Below, one piece after another: positions 31,174-54,748 of a stretch of 64,000 nt of DNA (positions are counted from its first letter, which is position 1; every line of letters begins with the position of its first letter). Source of the stretch: Xestospongia bergquistia (taxonomy: Eukaryota > Porifera > Demospongiae > Haplosclerida > Petrosiidae); contig OZ014413.1 of assembly GCA_963965975.1 (NCBI GenBank), forward strand, positions 1,614,501-1,678,500, given 5' to 3'. A program made the translations under genes and the position numbers. The notes under the pieces were generated by a model. The model saw nothing but the letters and a program-made list of their open reading frames with translations, ran no database searches and was not told the DNA's origin.

Positions 31174-31321
31174 TAAAGTGGAGCAAATTAGTGAGAAGAA
31201 AGACCAACCAATAATTGCAGCTCGTGAAAGAGGTGAAAATCACACTGCAAACCTTAGTGCAGGCACTTTTGCAAGTGCTTTTACACCAAAAAAATTAGCT
31301 GAGATGATTTCAAAAAGTTTT
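31174..31321 (+). pseudogene. Orphan exon-like open frame
   Basis: An open stretch of 49 codons is bounded by an AG at 31172-31173 and by GTAAGG at 31322. It codes for residues such as QISEKKDQPIIAARERGENH and lies alone in the gene-poor region, with no partner exon in reach. Its codon content is less AT-biased than its surroundings. It may be an exon of an unrecognised gene, a relic, or chance. The family is not recognised. Confidence 0.25.
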
Positions 31322-32189
31322 GTAAGGTCATGCAGTATTTAATAGAAGATTTCAAACAAGTTATATATGATTTCAGAAGTTTCCCTTGCTAATAGGTATC
31401 CTTCAGATCATGTGGTATCTATGCTCAGTCCACTATTTACTAGCTAGCTTGATAAAGAGAAGCACCTATGACCATAAGGTCATTACTGTGCCCATATTCA
31501 GTTAACTATAGTATTAACATATAGATATAACTTTCATAGCATTCAATAACCAGTAAGAAGTTCATGCTTTCCTATGTACTGTATATAATCATTTGTGGTG
31601 TCAACCGATACACACACTTCATGCTAGGCCTATAGGTCCTTTATTTAATTACTATACTGCCTGCAGCTGGTATAATGTTTGAAAGTGCTCATAGAGCAGA
31701 GTCAAGATTAAACAAGATATATACAATTGCATTTTACAGAACAGTCACACAGTATATGTAGAGCAGCCACACAGTATGTACAGTTACACAGTTTCAGATC
31801 CCAATACTTCTATATGTTTCAACTGAAAACTTTATGCTCATATGTTTGTCCGTTAATTCCCTGTTTAAAATATACCAATGCATAACAAGTCTTGTGTAAT
31901 CTGATATGGGAAAGTTGTTACTGTAGATGCCAGCAAGTTGTACAATTTTTTTAGTGGTTTACAAAAACCAGTATAGGTATTCACTAGAAAAACCATGGTC
32001 ATTTATCATGTACAATTACGCTAGAAAAACTGCTGGTTATTTTGACAATTAAACTCATTCTTGTAAAATATATAAAAAGTGTGATCAACTACTATAGTTA
32101 GTAAGAAAATATACTACTAGTATAGTACAATGAGGCAATAAATGAAATTTTGAAAGCTTCAAAATTAAATCTAATAATATCCAAAACAA

Positions 32190-34174
32190 CTTCATTTATA
32201 TTTTACTAACAATAGCATTGTTGTTAATGCATATATATAGTTAACAATATACATGTGCTAAAAACAGTATTACTGTTAGTATATATATATATAATCAAGT
32301 GGCTATGTACTAGTATAGGATTTATTAAGAATGAGTCAGAACATTCATAGAACATTGCTTGTAGTAACTTTTAATTTCATTTCTTGTCTCAGTAATGGTG
32401 TTTCCCTAACTACATTCAGTACTTCAAATGCTATACCAATATTGGTTGCCAACATCAATTTTAATTTCATTTCTTGTCTCAGTAATGGTACTGGTATTTC
32501 CCTAACCACATTCAGTACCGGAAACACTATTCCCTTATAGTATGTAGCATGTGGAAATAATTGGTAATTAAGTTTATTTGTGATAGATACTTGGGAAATT
32601 TTTTTTGTAAATATCATAGAAATTTCAATTATTAAGCATTATATATACTAAAATATTATATATGGTATATTATATAGTGTCATACATATTGTTGTAGTTA
32701 AATTGAAATACACACACACACACACACACATACACACAAACAAACTTATCATACTCTGTAGTAAAAAAAATTAAAGTATAACTTTAATTGTTCAAACTAT
32801 TCTTTTGGTTATATTATCATATAGGTTTATAATAGTGATTGAGGCCTGAGTAAGAAGGTTAGAGAGACTATATAGATGTATAAACTATGTTTTAGCTTTA
32901 AGGATGTCCAGAATTTCTTGCAATTATATGAGTTCCAATTAGCTTAAAGAGTAGCATCCCTCACAATAAACTCATTTTCTCTGGTTAATATCAACACAGA
33001 CATAACACAATAGACAGCAAAAGGTCATGCATACTTTGCTATATAATGTTAATGTTAATGTATATAATGTTTATTTGGTGTGAACTATTAGTATACACAA
33101 TAAAGTTCATACTTGATGACAAACAAGGAGGTCCTACATACTAAATTACTAAACTGACTATACTGCAAGAGTATAGAATGTGGAACTCACTGAAAATTTG
33201 ATTGATTAATTGATTTTACCAGTATATACTCATTTAGATTGTATGAAATACACTGAGAATTGGTATGCATCACATATACTGACTGACACTTGGTAATCAT
33301 GTAGCTAATTATAAGAGTTATACTATTAACATTCTGTCTATGGATGCTAGGTCTATGTGTGAGGTCTGTCACTATGGAATTTATAATTGGACAGTCCTAC
33401 ACACTACATACATGAGAAGTCTATAAAGAACATGAAATGTCAATACCATAGTAATTAGAACTGGCAAAACAACCAATCTATTTAATTTAGTGCTTGCTAA
33501 CAAATTGAAAAAGAGATGAATTGAATTTTACAGTAGATTCTATGTAATGAGTAGTCACATAGTTGCAGATGCAAATAAAATATTGATATTTTATTTGAGA
33601 ACTTCATGCTGATAACACAGTCCATTATTTCTCTATTTAAACAGTATCAATGCACAAAAAGCCACACATAAAATTAAATTCTCCAATATATTAGGAAAGT
33701 TTTACTGTGGTACTAGTGTAAACATAAGGTTGTTCAGTGCAGGTCACCACTAGAATAACAGCGGTTGTTTATCCCTTACTCAGTATGATTACACTAGAAG
33801 TTAACTGATGGTTGTCTTGTCAACCATATCTCTTTCTTGTAAAATATATAAAATGTGTGGTCAACTACTATATGTTACTACTATTGTACAACATAGCATG
33901 AAATCCTTCTGAAAATTACAATCTAATAACATCTCCAATACTACTACAACTACCATATATGTATTAACAATATTATTGTTAATATTAATATATGATTGAG
34001 TGACTATGTACCAGCATAAAATTTATTGAGAATGAGTCAGAACATTCATAGAAAATTGCTTACAAACATTTTTAATTTCATTTCTTGTCTCAGTAATGGT
34101 ATTTTACTAACAATAGTACTGTTGTTAACACATAGTCAACTTGGATACATGTACTAAAAACAATATAATTGTTA

Positions 34175-34229
<55 letters not shown>

Positions 34230-36000
34230 ATCAAGTGGCTATATACTAGTATAGGATTTATTAAGAAAGAGTCAGAACATTCATAGAATATTGCTTGTAG
34301 CAACTTTTAATTTCATTTCTTGTCTCAGTAATGGTACTGGTATTTCCCTAACCGCATTCAGTACCGGAAGCATTATTCCCTTACAGTATGTAGCATGTGG
34401 TAATAATTGGTAATTAAGTTTTTTTATTTGTGATGGATACTTAGGAAAAGTTCTTGTAAAAATCACAGAAATTTTAATTACTTAGCATTATATATACTAA
34501 AATATTATATAACACATATATGGTAATTATATAGTGTCATACTCTGTATTGTTGTATTTAATTGAAGTACACACACACACACACACACAAACACACTTAT
34601 ATGTCATAGTCTGTATTAAAAAATTAAAGTATAACTCTAATTGTTCAAACTATTCTTTTTGTTCATATTATCATATAGGTTTATAATAGTGATTGAGGCC
34701 TGAGTCAGAAGGTTATATATATAGATGTATAAACTATGTTTTAGCTTTAAGAATGTCCAGAATTCCTTGCAACTAAATGAGTTTCAATTATCTTAAAGAG
34801 TATAGCATCCCTGACAATAAACTCATTGCTGTGGTTAATATTAACACAGATATAACTCAATATCCAGCAAAAATATATAACTCAATAGCCAGCAAAAGGT
34901 CATGATTACTTTGCTATGTATTATTAATGTTATGTATATAATGTTTATTTGGTGTGAACTATTAGTATATTAAATAAAGTTCATACTTCATGACAAACAA
35001 GGGGTGCCCTACATACTAAATTACTAAACTGACTATACTACCAGAGGTTGAATTCACTGAAAAAATTGATTGAATGATTGATTTGACCAGCATATACTCA
35101 TTTAGATTGTATATAATACACTGACTGACACTTGGTATCATCATCATGCAGTTAATCGTAAGAGTTATGCTATGAACATTCTGTCTAATGTATAGCTAGA
35201 CATGAGAGTTTTCATGGATGGTGAGTCTATGTGTGAGGTCTGTCACTATGGAATTTATTTATAATTGGACAGTCCTACACACTACATACATGAGAAGTCT
35301 ATGTTGAAAAAAATAAACTGTCAATACCATAGTAATTAGAACTAGTGAATCAACCATGTGTTTAATTTAGTGCTTGTTAACAAATTGAAAAAGAGATGAA
35401 TTTGAATTTTACAGTAGACTCTATATACAGAGTAGTCACATAGTTGCAGATACAACAATATTGATATTTTTATTTGAGAACTTCATGCTGATAACATAGT
35501 CCATAGTTTCTCTATTTAAACAGTATCAATGCACAAAAAAGCCACACATAAAATTAAATTCTCTAATATATTGGGAAAGTTTTACTGTGGTACTAGTGTA
35601 AACATAAGGTTGTTCAGTGCAGGTCTCCACTAGAATAACAGCAGTTGTTTATCCTTTGCTCAGTATGATTACACTAGAAGTTAACTGATGGTTGTCTTGT
35701 CAACCATATCTCTTCTTGTAAAATATATAAAATGTGTGATTATCTACACTATGTTACTATTATTGTACAATATAACATGAAATCCTTTTGAAAATTACAA
35801 TCTAATAATATCTCCAATACTACTACAACTACCATATATGTATTAACAATATTCTAATTAGTATTAATATATGATCAAGTTGGCTATATACTGGTATAGA
35901 TTTAGTGAGAATGAGTCAGAACATTTATAGAATCTGCTTTTAACATCTTTCAATTTCATTTCTTGCCATAGCAGTGATATTTTCCTAACTATTATTAGTC
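32190..36000. repeat. Tandem duplication of an about 1.9 kb non-coding unit
   Basis: Landmarks recur in the same order about 1.9 kb apart: ATGAGTCAGAACATTCATAG (32331 and near 34031, again near 34270 as AAGAGTCAG...), TTTAATTTCATTTCTTGTCT, a CA microsatellite (32711 and 34571), TAGGTTTATAATAGTGATTG, TTTGGTGTGAACTATTAGTA (near 33075 and 34950) and AGAAGTTAACTGATGGTTGT. Copies differ by many small indels, so the event is not recent. More decayed relatives lie near 30590-32100 and 36090. Confidence 0.85.
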
Positions 36001-37452
36001 AGTAGTGGACTATACACATTTTACTAGAAATCTTACTACAACGATAATTTAGATAGCGGTATGATAAGTGGTAAGATAATGTAATCTAAGAAACTCTGCA
36101 CAGGTGTTCTTTGACCTTTGCAAGGAATAATAGCAGTTTTGGGATTAGTGGCTAATAAAGCTTCACTACACTAGAAGAACATGCAGTAAGTGTTTTATTA
36201 GTCACAAACTGGTAACTGTCATTATTCATGTTAAGGTCACATAACACCTGTATTGAATTCTTAAATTATTATCACATCAATCAATTATCAGATGACTGGT
36301 TTAACTGTCCTCCATACATTTAGTTCCAAAGTTTGTACATATACAAAACAAGGAACTTTGATTCATGCATAAGTTCTGTCAAATATATCTCTACCCTATG
36401 AGTGACTTCAAACAATTACTCAGTGGTCATATGTTCATGTCAATGTTTAACACTACTATAGGCGCATTTAGTTATGACTTCCTGGCAGTTATGACTTCCT
36501 TAGCTTAGTGGACAATTGACTTGTACTAAAAATATTGAAAGTGACATAAAGTTTGAGCCTTTATGCTTAAAACAATTATGTCATCACACTACTGGCCACT
36601 AAAACAGCCATTATTACTAAGGAAACAATATAATTGTTGTATTGCAGTATTAAAGATGCCTATACTATATATAGTCTTGTAACTCTGTACACAACATATT
36701 AAAAACTATATTCTATATTTACAATTTTTGTGGGAATAACCATTATTTGGCTCCACCCTGTTCATGAAATATACGGTGTACATTAGTGAACATCAACTAT
36801 ATACAAAATCATGCTGGCATTGCTTCATAAAATCAACAAGATATTACACCAACTATTGTAACAACTATAGAGGAAAGCATACTTACATTTCTTCTCTTTC
36901 ATAAACAAAAAAAATTAATAACTTCATATCCGGACAGTACCAGTCACTTGAAGCAATTCCTCTTTATAATCTTGGACACGGAATCTGCAGCTGACCATAA
37001 CTAATCTTATAGTAGCTGTTTTCAGTATATGGTTTATATACAAAATCAGTCATTCACCCTCTTGTGGGTTCTGAAACCTTGTGACCACATTAAGCATTTT
37101 AACAAACATTTGATTATTTATCATAACAATGTATTAATAATAATAAATTATTATTAATACATACTGTGCAATATTATTGTTTAACCCTCTGTCATAAAGG
37201 TTACTCTCAATAATTATAATTCATTTAATATCAAAAACTTAACAAACATAATTGAAACAGCCAAACACTTAACAATATAAAGGATACAATGTTTGAGGAT
37301 AACAAAAGGGTGCTTCTTGGTGTAACAAAATGGCTACTTTTAAGGTTAAATATACAATAAATATAATATAGCTCAGTATCATCCATAGTGCTTGGATATT
37401 AATGTAATAATGTAGTGTTATATACACAAATAATACTATTACTGAATGTATT

Positions 37453-49307
<11,855 letters not shown>

Positions 49308-49828
49308 TATTAATGGACTTAATAACTATTATATATAAAGTCCCATATACCTACTTTCTGTATTACGTAATACATCCTCTGTTACTATGGCAACAATATT
49401 ATAAACTCTAAAAGTAAAATGGCTGACATTGAATATCACTGACACTAGAGCCAAGTCTTGTCCACTTCTTCTTGAAATGCTTGAAGTTAAAGGATTATGC
49501 AAATTTCAAGTAACTGTCAAAGTGGCACCAATGAAGGATGTTTGTAGCATTTTATGGCACACTGCCTTAAAATTTATCATGATTTTCATGATTATTTCAA
49601 ACCATTTCCTATAACGTGATGTTAAATAAATTGTCAAATTTTTATGAAAAAAAAGCACTAAATTAAGATTTAAATTTGATGTCATTTTAAAACTTTATAT
49701 ATAAATACATGTACAATAAACACAATTATAATATATGTAATTGCATGACAAATGAAGTAAACATAGTGATGTATAAATAATGACAAAATTAATAATACCT
49801 AAAATATATATTTTAGTACATTATAATC
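49308..49828. promoter_or_regulatory. Intergenic region between ZDHHC17-like stop and EGF/RING-CH start
   Basis: 521 bases, both genes on the minus strand. TATATATAA lies about 35-45 bases upstream of the EGF/RING-CH ATG and could be a TATA box, or the end of an intron with TAATAG as acceptor. The rest is AT-rich without recognisable features. Confidence 0.35.
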
Positions 49829-51554
49829 TCATGCCATAAAGCTACGTGCTGGAACACGGCGAGCATGCAAAGGAGCGACAATATTGAAATATTCCAATAC
49901 GTTCATAAGAACACCACGAGAGAAGGGATTATGATAATGACCGTGGGCATCTCTGAAATGGCGGTACCTCTTGTAATTAGCTCTCTCGTTAGTGGTCATA
50001 TTCAAAACCATTAGCATCCACTAGAGAGAGGACATAATTAATTAATTAATGATACATAATTTTATTAGTAGTTGTTAATAGACTTAATTAATTTTTAGTA
50101 TTAGTTGCTCAGACAAAATCATCTCTTATATCAATGATGAAGGTTGCTGTGTATTTCTTCTCTCTCTTATTTTTATTACAAGAAAAATTCCATTTAAATG
50201 TCATAAAAAAGGAAGGCACATGTACATGTTCCCTTTCACTTAAATAGACTCTTATAACTCTATACAACATTAGCTCTGCATTCATTTAACAATATATATA
50301 GAACAGACTTTAATCACAGCATATATGTTTAATTTGTTAAAATCTTAGGGAATTATCCCCTCAAAAATTGTCACTGCTATTGACAGCTGGCGACTAGATT
50401 GAATTAATAAGTTGAAATACTTGAGCCATTTTTATTGAACAATTTATGTAGAACTATTGTGGGTTGTTAGCAAAAATATTTTTAACAAGATTCATAGCAG
50501 TTGACCGCTCCAAATTACATTCTCTCTGAAAAACATAGGCCAAATGTAATGGCAACAGATTATAACAGAGATCACTAACATGATGTGAGAACTTACCACG
50601 TAACCCAACATGATTACTACTGGGACACTGAAGAACATGAGAGCACCAATCCCTACCCAGACAAAAACCCCTCCTTGACCAAATTTTATCTCATGATAGA
50701 CCATCAAATAAGTTAACATACCATCAAATAACATGATATGAACGAAGAAAAAGAAAGGGACTCTAGAGAGAGAGAGAGAGAGAGACAGAGAGAGAGACAG
50801 AGAGAGTGAGTGAGAGAGAGAGAGAGAGACAGAGAGAGAGACAGAGACAGAGAGAGAGAGACAGAGAGAGAGAGACAGAGAGAGACAGAGAGAGTGTGTG
50901 TGTGTGAGATAAAGAATGATAAACAATAATATATATGGAGGGTAAATCATTTACTTACCTATTTTTAATTCCTACACAGTTATCAATCCAAGGACAGTGG
51001 TGATCAAAATGATCCACACATCGATCACATTGTCTACAATGTTTAGATCTAATAGGACGTACTGTCTTACATGTATGACACATATTATATACAGGATTAT
51101 GAAGATCATTGTATTCACCCCAAGATGTAGGATCACCAATCTAGAATAATAAATAGGTGGAGCATTTAATACATATAATAAGTAGGTGGAGCATACAATA
51201 CATATAATAAGTAGGTGGAGCATATAATACACATAATGAGTAGGTGGAGCATATAATGTGTGCTCAATGAGTAAGCAAGACACATAACATAGACAAAGTC
51301 ATGATAAAAAAATATCATATTCAAATGAACAAAATTAAGTTAGACATTTAAGTTAGTATTCTAAAGATGCAGCATTCTATTTAGTTCAAACCATTTTTTG
51401 AGCCTTTTCAAAAGCCTCTCTGTCGGGTTTGATATATCCAGGATCACCAAATTTTAGCCAAAAAAACAAGATCCATAACAAAATATTTCCAACCCAAAAT
51501 GAATGATGAAGTAGAGGCATTGTCTCTAGAGTAAGAGGAATGGCCTTGAGAGAA

Positions 51555-51638
<84 letters not shown>

Positions 51639-54173
51639 TAACAATCTACTTTATTCCTTACTTTAAAATAATACATTGGATATCCCCAGAACCAAATAGC
51701 TAATACATAGAAAATAAGAGCATATCGAGACCGACTAGGAGGACCAAAAACCCACGTCCTATGAGGATAGGATAGAGTAGCCCTACTGTAAACAAAAAAC
51801 ACAGACACTTACTTCCAGTCCCAGAATTGAGTCGGTATATCTCGTCCATCTAAATATTGCATTAATCTACGATGTCGTCTCTTTTGAGCTAACATTCGAG
51901 GTGACTTTCCATTACTATCTAAGTCATCCACATCAGCACCCTAAAAGAAAAGGGGACAACTAATTCAATCCTCAATATTTTATGTCATTAGTAGTAATTA
52001 AAAAATCCTATTTAAAGTTCATCTTATATTCTCCTAATACTGAACAAACAGAAAAGAAAGAGCTCATATTATTATGATATACCACTTGTTCTTCGCTATT
52101 ACCCATATACGAAGAGGAAAATTTTATCTCCATTTAAATTAAAAGAAGAGGGTATCAGACATCTAAGGAGGAATTATGCCATCATTAACATCTTACAATG
52201 TCTATGGTGAAGACTGCGAATTTTAGAACAAATTTCATCACACACCCTCACACAATAGGTTGTAAAAAATTGTTTATATAGCCAATGAGGAATTGATCAT
52301 TTGGTACTTGTGGGGCTACTAACTAAGCATGCTATGAATACTATTAACTGAAAGAATGACTACCTGTTCTAACAACATTTCAGCTACTTGTATATCACCT
52401 TTGATACAGGCTGAATGCATTGGAGTCTATGAAAAAAGACAGAGGCATACTTAATAAATTAGTACGTTCAATATATTAGTATAATCACTATATATATTAA
52501 TATAGTCAATATAGTTATATACTACACATTAAATAAAAGAGTCGTAGACAGCTATGTAGTAATATGTTAGAATGTATGGTACCTGTCCATATGAGTCCTT
52601 CTGTTTAGAGTCTAGTCCAGCATTCAATAACAGAAATACCACCTCAGGATAACCTGTTAAATATTTAAGTTAACTCAATGATATGTTCATATTAATGTTA
52701 TTGACAAGTAGGTATTGTACTTGTCTAGCCTCTACAGTTTAGTAATAGTACCTATCCTAGGTCACTGTGGTAAGTACTGATGTTCACTAGTCTAGAGGTT
52801 ACTATTCTAGGTCACTGACATAAGTACTGATGTTCACTAGTCTAGAGGCTACTATTCTAGGTCACTGAGGTAAGTACTGATGTTCACTGGTCTAGAGGTT
52901 ACTATTCTAGGTCACTGACATAAGTACTGATGTTCACTAGTCTAGAGGCTACTATTCTAGGTCACTGAGGTAAGTACTGATGTTCACTGGTCTAGAGGTT
53001 ACTATTCTAGGTCACTGACATAAGTACTGATGTTCACTAGTCTAGAGGCTACTATTCTAGGTCACTGAGGTAAGTACTGATGTTCACTGGTCTAGAGGTT
53101 ACTATTCTAGGTCACTGACATAAGTACTGATGTTCACTAGTCTAGAGGCTACTATTCTAGGTCACTGAGGTAAGTACTGATGTTCACTAGTCTAGAGGCT
53201 ACTATTCTAGGTCACTGAGGTAAGTACTGATGTTCACTAGTCTAGAGGTTACTATTCTAGGTCACTGACATAAGTACTGATGTTCACTAGTCTAGAGGTT
53301 ACTATTCTAGGTCACTGACATAAGTACTGATGTTCACTAGTCTAGAGGTTACTATTCTAGGTCACTGACATAAGTACTGATGTTCACTAGTCTAGAGGCT
53401 ACTATTCTAGGTCACTGACATAAGTACTGATGTTCACTAGTACTTGCTAATGGTGCTTTCCTTTGTGACTGTAGTATTAAGTACTGATATAATTTTATTA
53501 GTAACAGTCTAGAGCTAATTAAAGTTGGCCATCCTGTTCTTAATTTAATTAAAATCATACCTTTAAATGCTCCCCAATGTAGAGCAGTGTCTCCATTAAT
53601 ATCAACATGAAACTTATTAGCTCCTTTCTGTAGCAGATAACTCAACACTAAAGACTGACCATACTGTGCTGCTATCAATAATGGGGAACACCCATTTAAA
53701 TCTGATGTGTCTATATGAACACCCCTTTCTAAGAAAAAATCCACAGTTACAACATGTCCATTAACACAGGCCCAGTGTATAGGTCTTGGACCATAATCGT
53801 TATCACTATGTTCATTAAGGGGGCAACCCTTTTCCACTAAGATCTCACAAATTTCATTATAACCACCTAATGCTGCCCAATGAAGTGCCGTGTGGCCATC
53901 TTTGTCCCTTTGCTGAATGAGTTCATCACCAAATTCTCCTTGTAATGTCTCTTTCACAGTCTTAATGAACCTGTTTGAAAAACAAGTTTGACATTTGGTA
54001 GTCACACCCCTTTACCACGCCCATATATCTTACCCATTTTTAATTGCATTGACTAATTCTTCCATTCTTTTTTGTTCTTCTGTCAGTTCATCTTCTCCTT
54101 CAGCGAGATATTCTTCTTCACTCTCCACATCACTGTCAGCCAATGGTACGTGCTGTCCCTGATAGGTAGCCAT
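49829..54173 (-). CDS. ZDHHC17: Ankyrin-repeat palmitoyltransferase, ZDHHC17/HIP14 type
   Basis: Ten exons join in frame to 542 residues: 54173-54034, 53970-53561, 52653-52583, 52426-52364, 51940-51813, 51785-51662, 51544-51392, 51140-50959, 50762-50597, 50020-49829. An acidic N-terminus is followed by about five ankyrin repeats ([62 protein letters not shown]) up to about residue 250. Then come two membrane segments, the Cys-rich domain with DHHC at 409-412, two more membrane segments and a C-terminal [14 protein letters not shown] motif typical of HIP14. The enzyme S-acylates substrate proteins at Golgi and vesicle membranes; Cys412 should carry the acyl intermediate. Its length is somewhat below the human 632 residues. 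Several acceptors follow (CT)n tracts. Exons 1 and 2 are duplicated at 60853-60241. Confidence 0.93.
50763..50910. repeat. (GA)n/(GACA)n microsatellite at a ZDHHC17 3' splice site
   Basis: Interrupted GA and GACA repeats on the plus strand. On the gene strand they form (CT)n ending CTCTAG, directly before the exon coding for the third and fourth membrane segments. Confidence 0.95.
51145..51258. repeat. 29-bp minisatellite, four copies
   Basis: Four copies containing AATAAGTAGGTGGAGCATA, in the short intron just upstream of the DHHC exon of the ZDHHC17-like gene. This is the only sizeable repeat in that intron. Confidence 0.85.
51547..51636. repeat. (GA)n microsatellite at a ZDHHC17 3' splice site
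   Basis: About 90 bases of GA on the plus strand form a (CT)n tract ending TTTCTCTCAAG on the gene strand, directly before exon 51544-51392. Little else is present in that 117-base intron. Confidence 0.95.
52733..53450 (+). repeat. 60/50-bp satellite family, locus 4 (about fourteen copies)
   Basis: The first copy keeps the longer form. The rest are a 50-base version lacking the CTAATGGTAG part. Two subtypes, with CACTGACATAAGTAC and CACTGAGGTAAGTAC, alternate in the left half, making a 100-base higher-order period. The array lies in the ZDHHC17 intron 52654-53560, antisense to the gene. Confidence 0.95.
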
Positions 54174-54748
54174 GATCCAATAGGTCAAGGGGCGGTGTGA
54201 AAATTGTGATATACACGTGGTTAAATTAATTTTTAGTTTTTAACCCCTTGAAAAACAAACAACCATGCCAGTAAAGGATGTCCTTAATTATAATAGAGGT
54301 AAGCATATACATTGATATCCAGCTGCAGATCCCAGGCCAAGTGTTAATATCTCGCAAGTAGATCAGTTGCTCATTGTAACTTAATTTTGAAGCCATTGTA
54401 GAAAGTGAGATATGTTCTGTGTTATATGTCCAAGCAGTCCAACCTTTGTTGTTTTATCTCACTGAGCATAATTGTTAATTAAGTGGCATACAGTAATTCT
54501 TACACCAAGTGATTATTCACCAGAATCAATTAATTTCAATATAATTTATTTATTAATATCTTTTAATTAACCTAACATTAATAAAAGGTATTTCAAAGAA
54601 ACTAAAATCAATAATCACAACTACAAATAATTTTTTTTAAAATGTCAGCTTTCAAAACTTAGCAGCAAACAAAGTAAATAATCATACATATCACTATTAA
54701 CAACATTAATAAAAGAATATCAAATTCATAACCACACATAATATATTT
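54174..54748. promoter_or_regulatory. Spacer between KMO copy A and ZDHHC17, probable ZDHHC17 promoter
   Basis: 575 bases on the 3' side of KMO-A and 5' side of ZDHHC17. Near 54541-54552 the minus strand reads AATAAATAAA, a possible KMO-A polyadenylation signal about 200 bases after its stop. A plus-strand ATG with an immediate consensus donor lies at 54265-54300. The whole spacer is repeated with few changes at 60854-61442. Confidence 0.5.
54265..54298 (+). other. Divergent first-exon-like mini frame next to the ZDHHC17 start
   Basis: The plus strand reads ATG then PVKDVLNYNR and a split codon before a perfect donor GTAAGC at 54299. It starts 92 bases from the ZDHHC17 start codon on the other strand. 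No continuing exon was found on the plus strand before the antisense KMO gene. The duplicate at 60945-60983 keeps the ATG and donor but carries an insertion that changes phase. It may be the first exon of a divergent transcript, a relic of a lost neighbour, or chance. Confidence 0.25.

Larger units (their letters stand above)
29391..37452. other. Gene-poor 8 kb region
   Basis: No complete gene was found. The first few hundred bases should hold the Calx-beta gene promoter (minus strand). From about 30590 to 36180 the sequence is built from related blocks, including a clear 1.9 kb tandem duplication (32190-36000) and more diverged copies to the left. AT and CA microsatellites occur near 32711, 34170-34226 and 34571. 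One isolated exon-like frame lies at 31174-31321. The remaining short open frames look random. Confidence 0.7.

Noticed and set aside
49429-49614. Plus-strand frame upstream of the EGF/RING-CH start
   Set aside because: Short, no motif, and antisense to the presumed promoter. Its composition matches the surrounding non-coding DNA.
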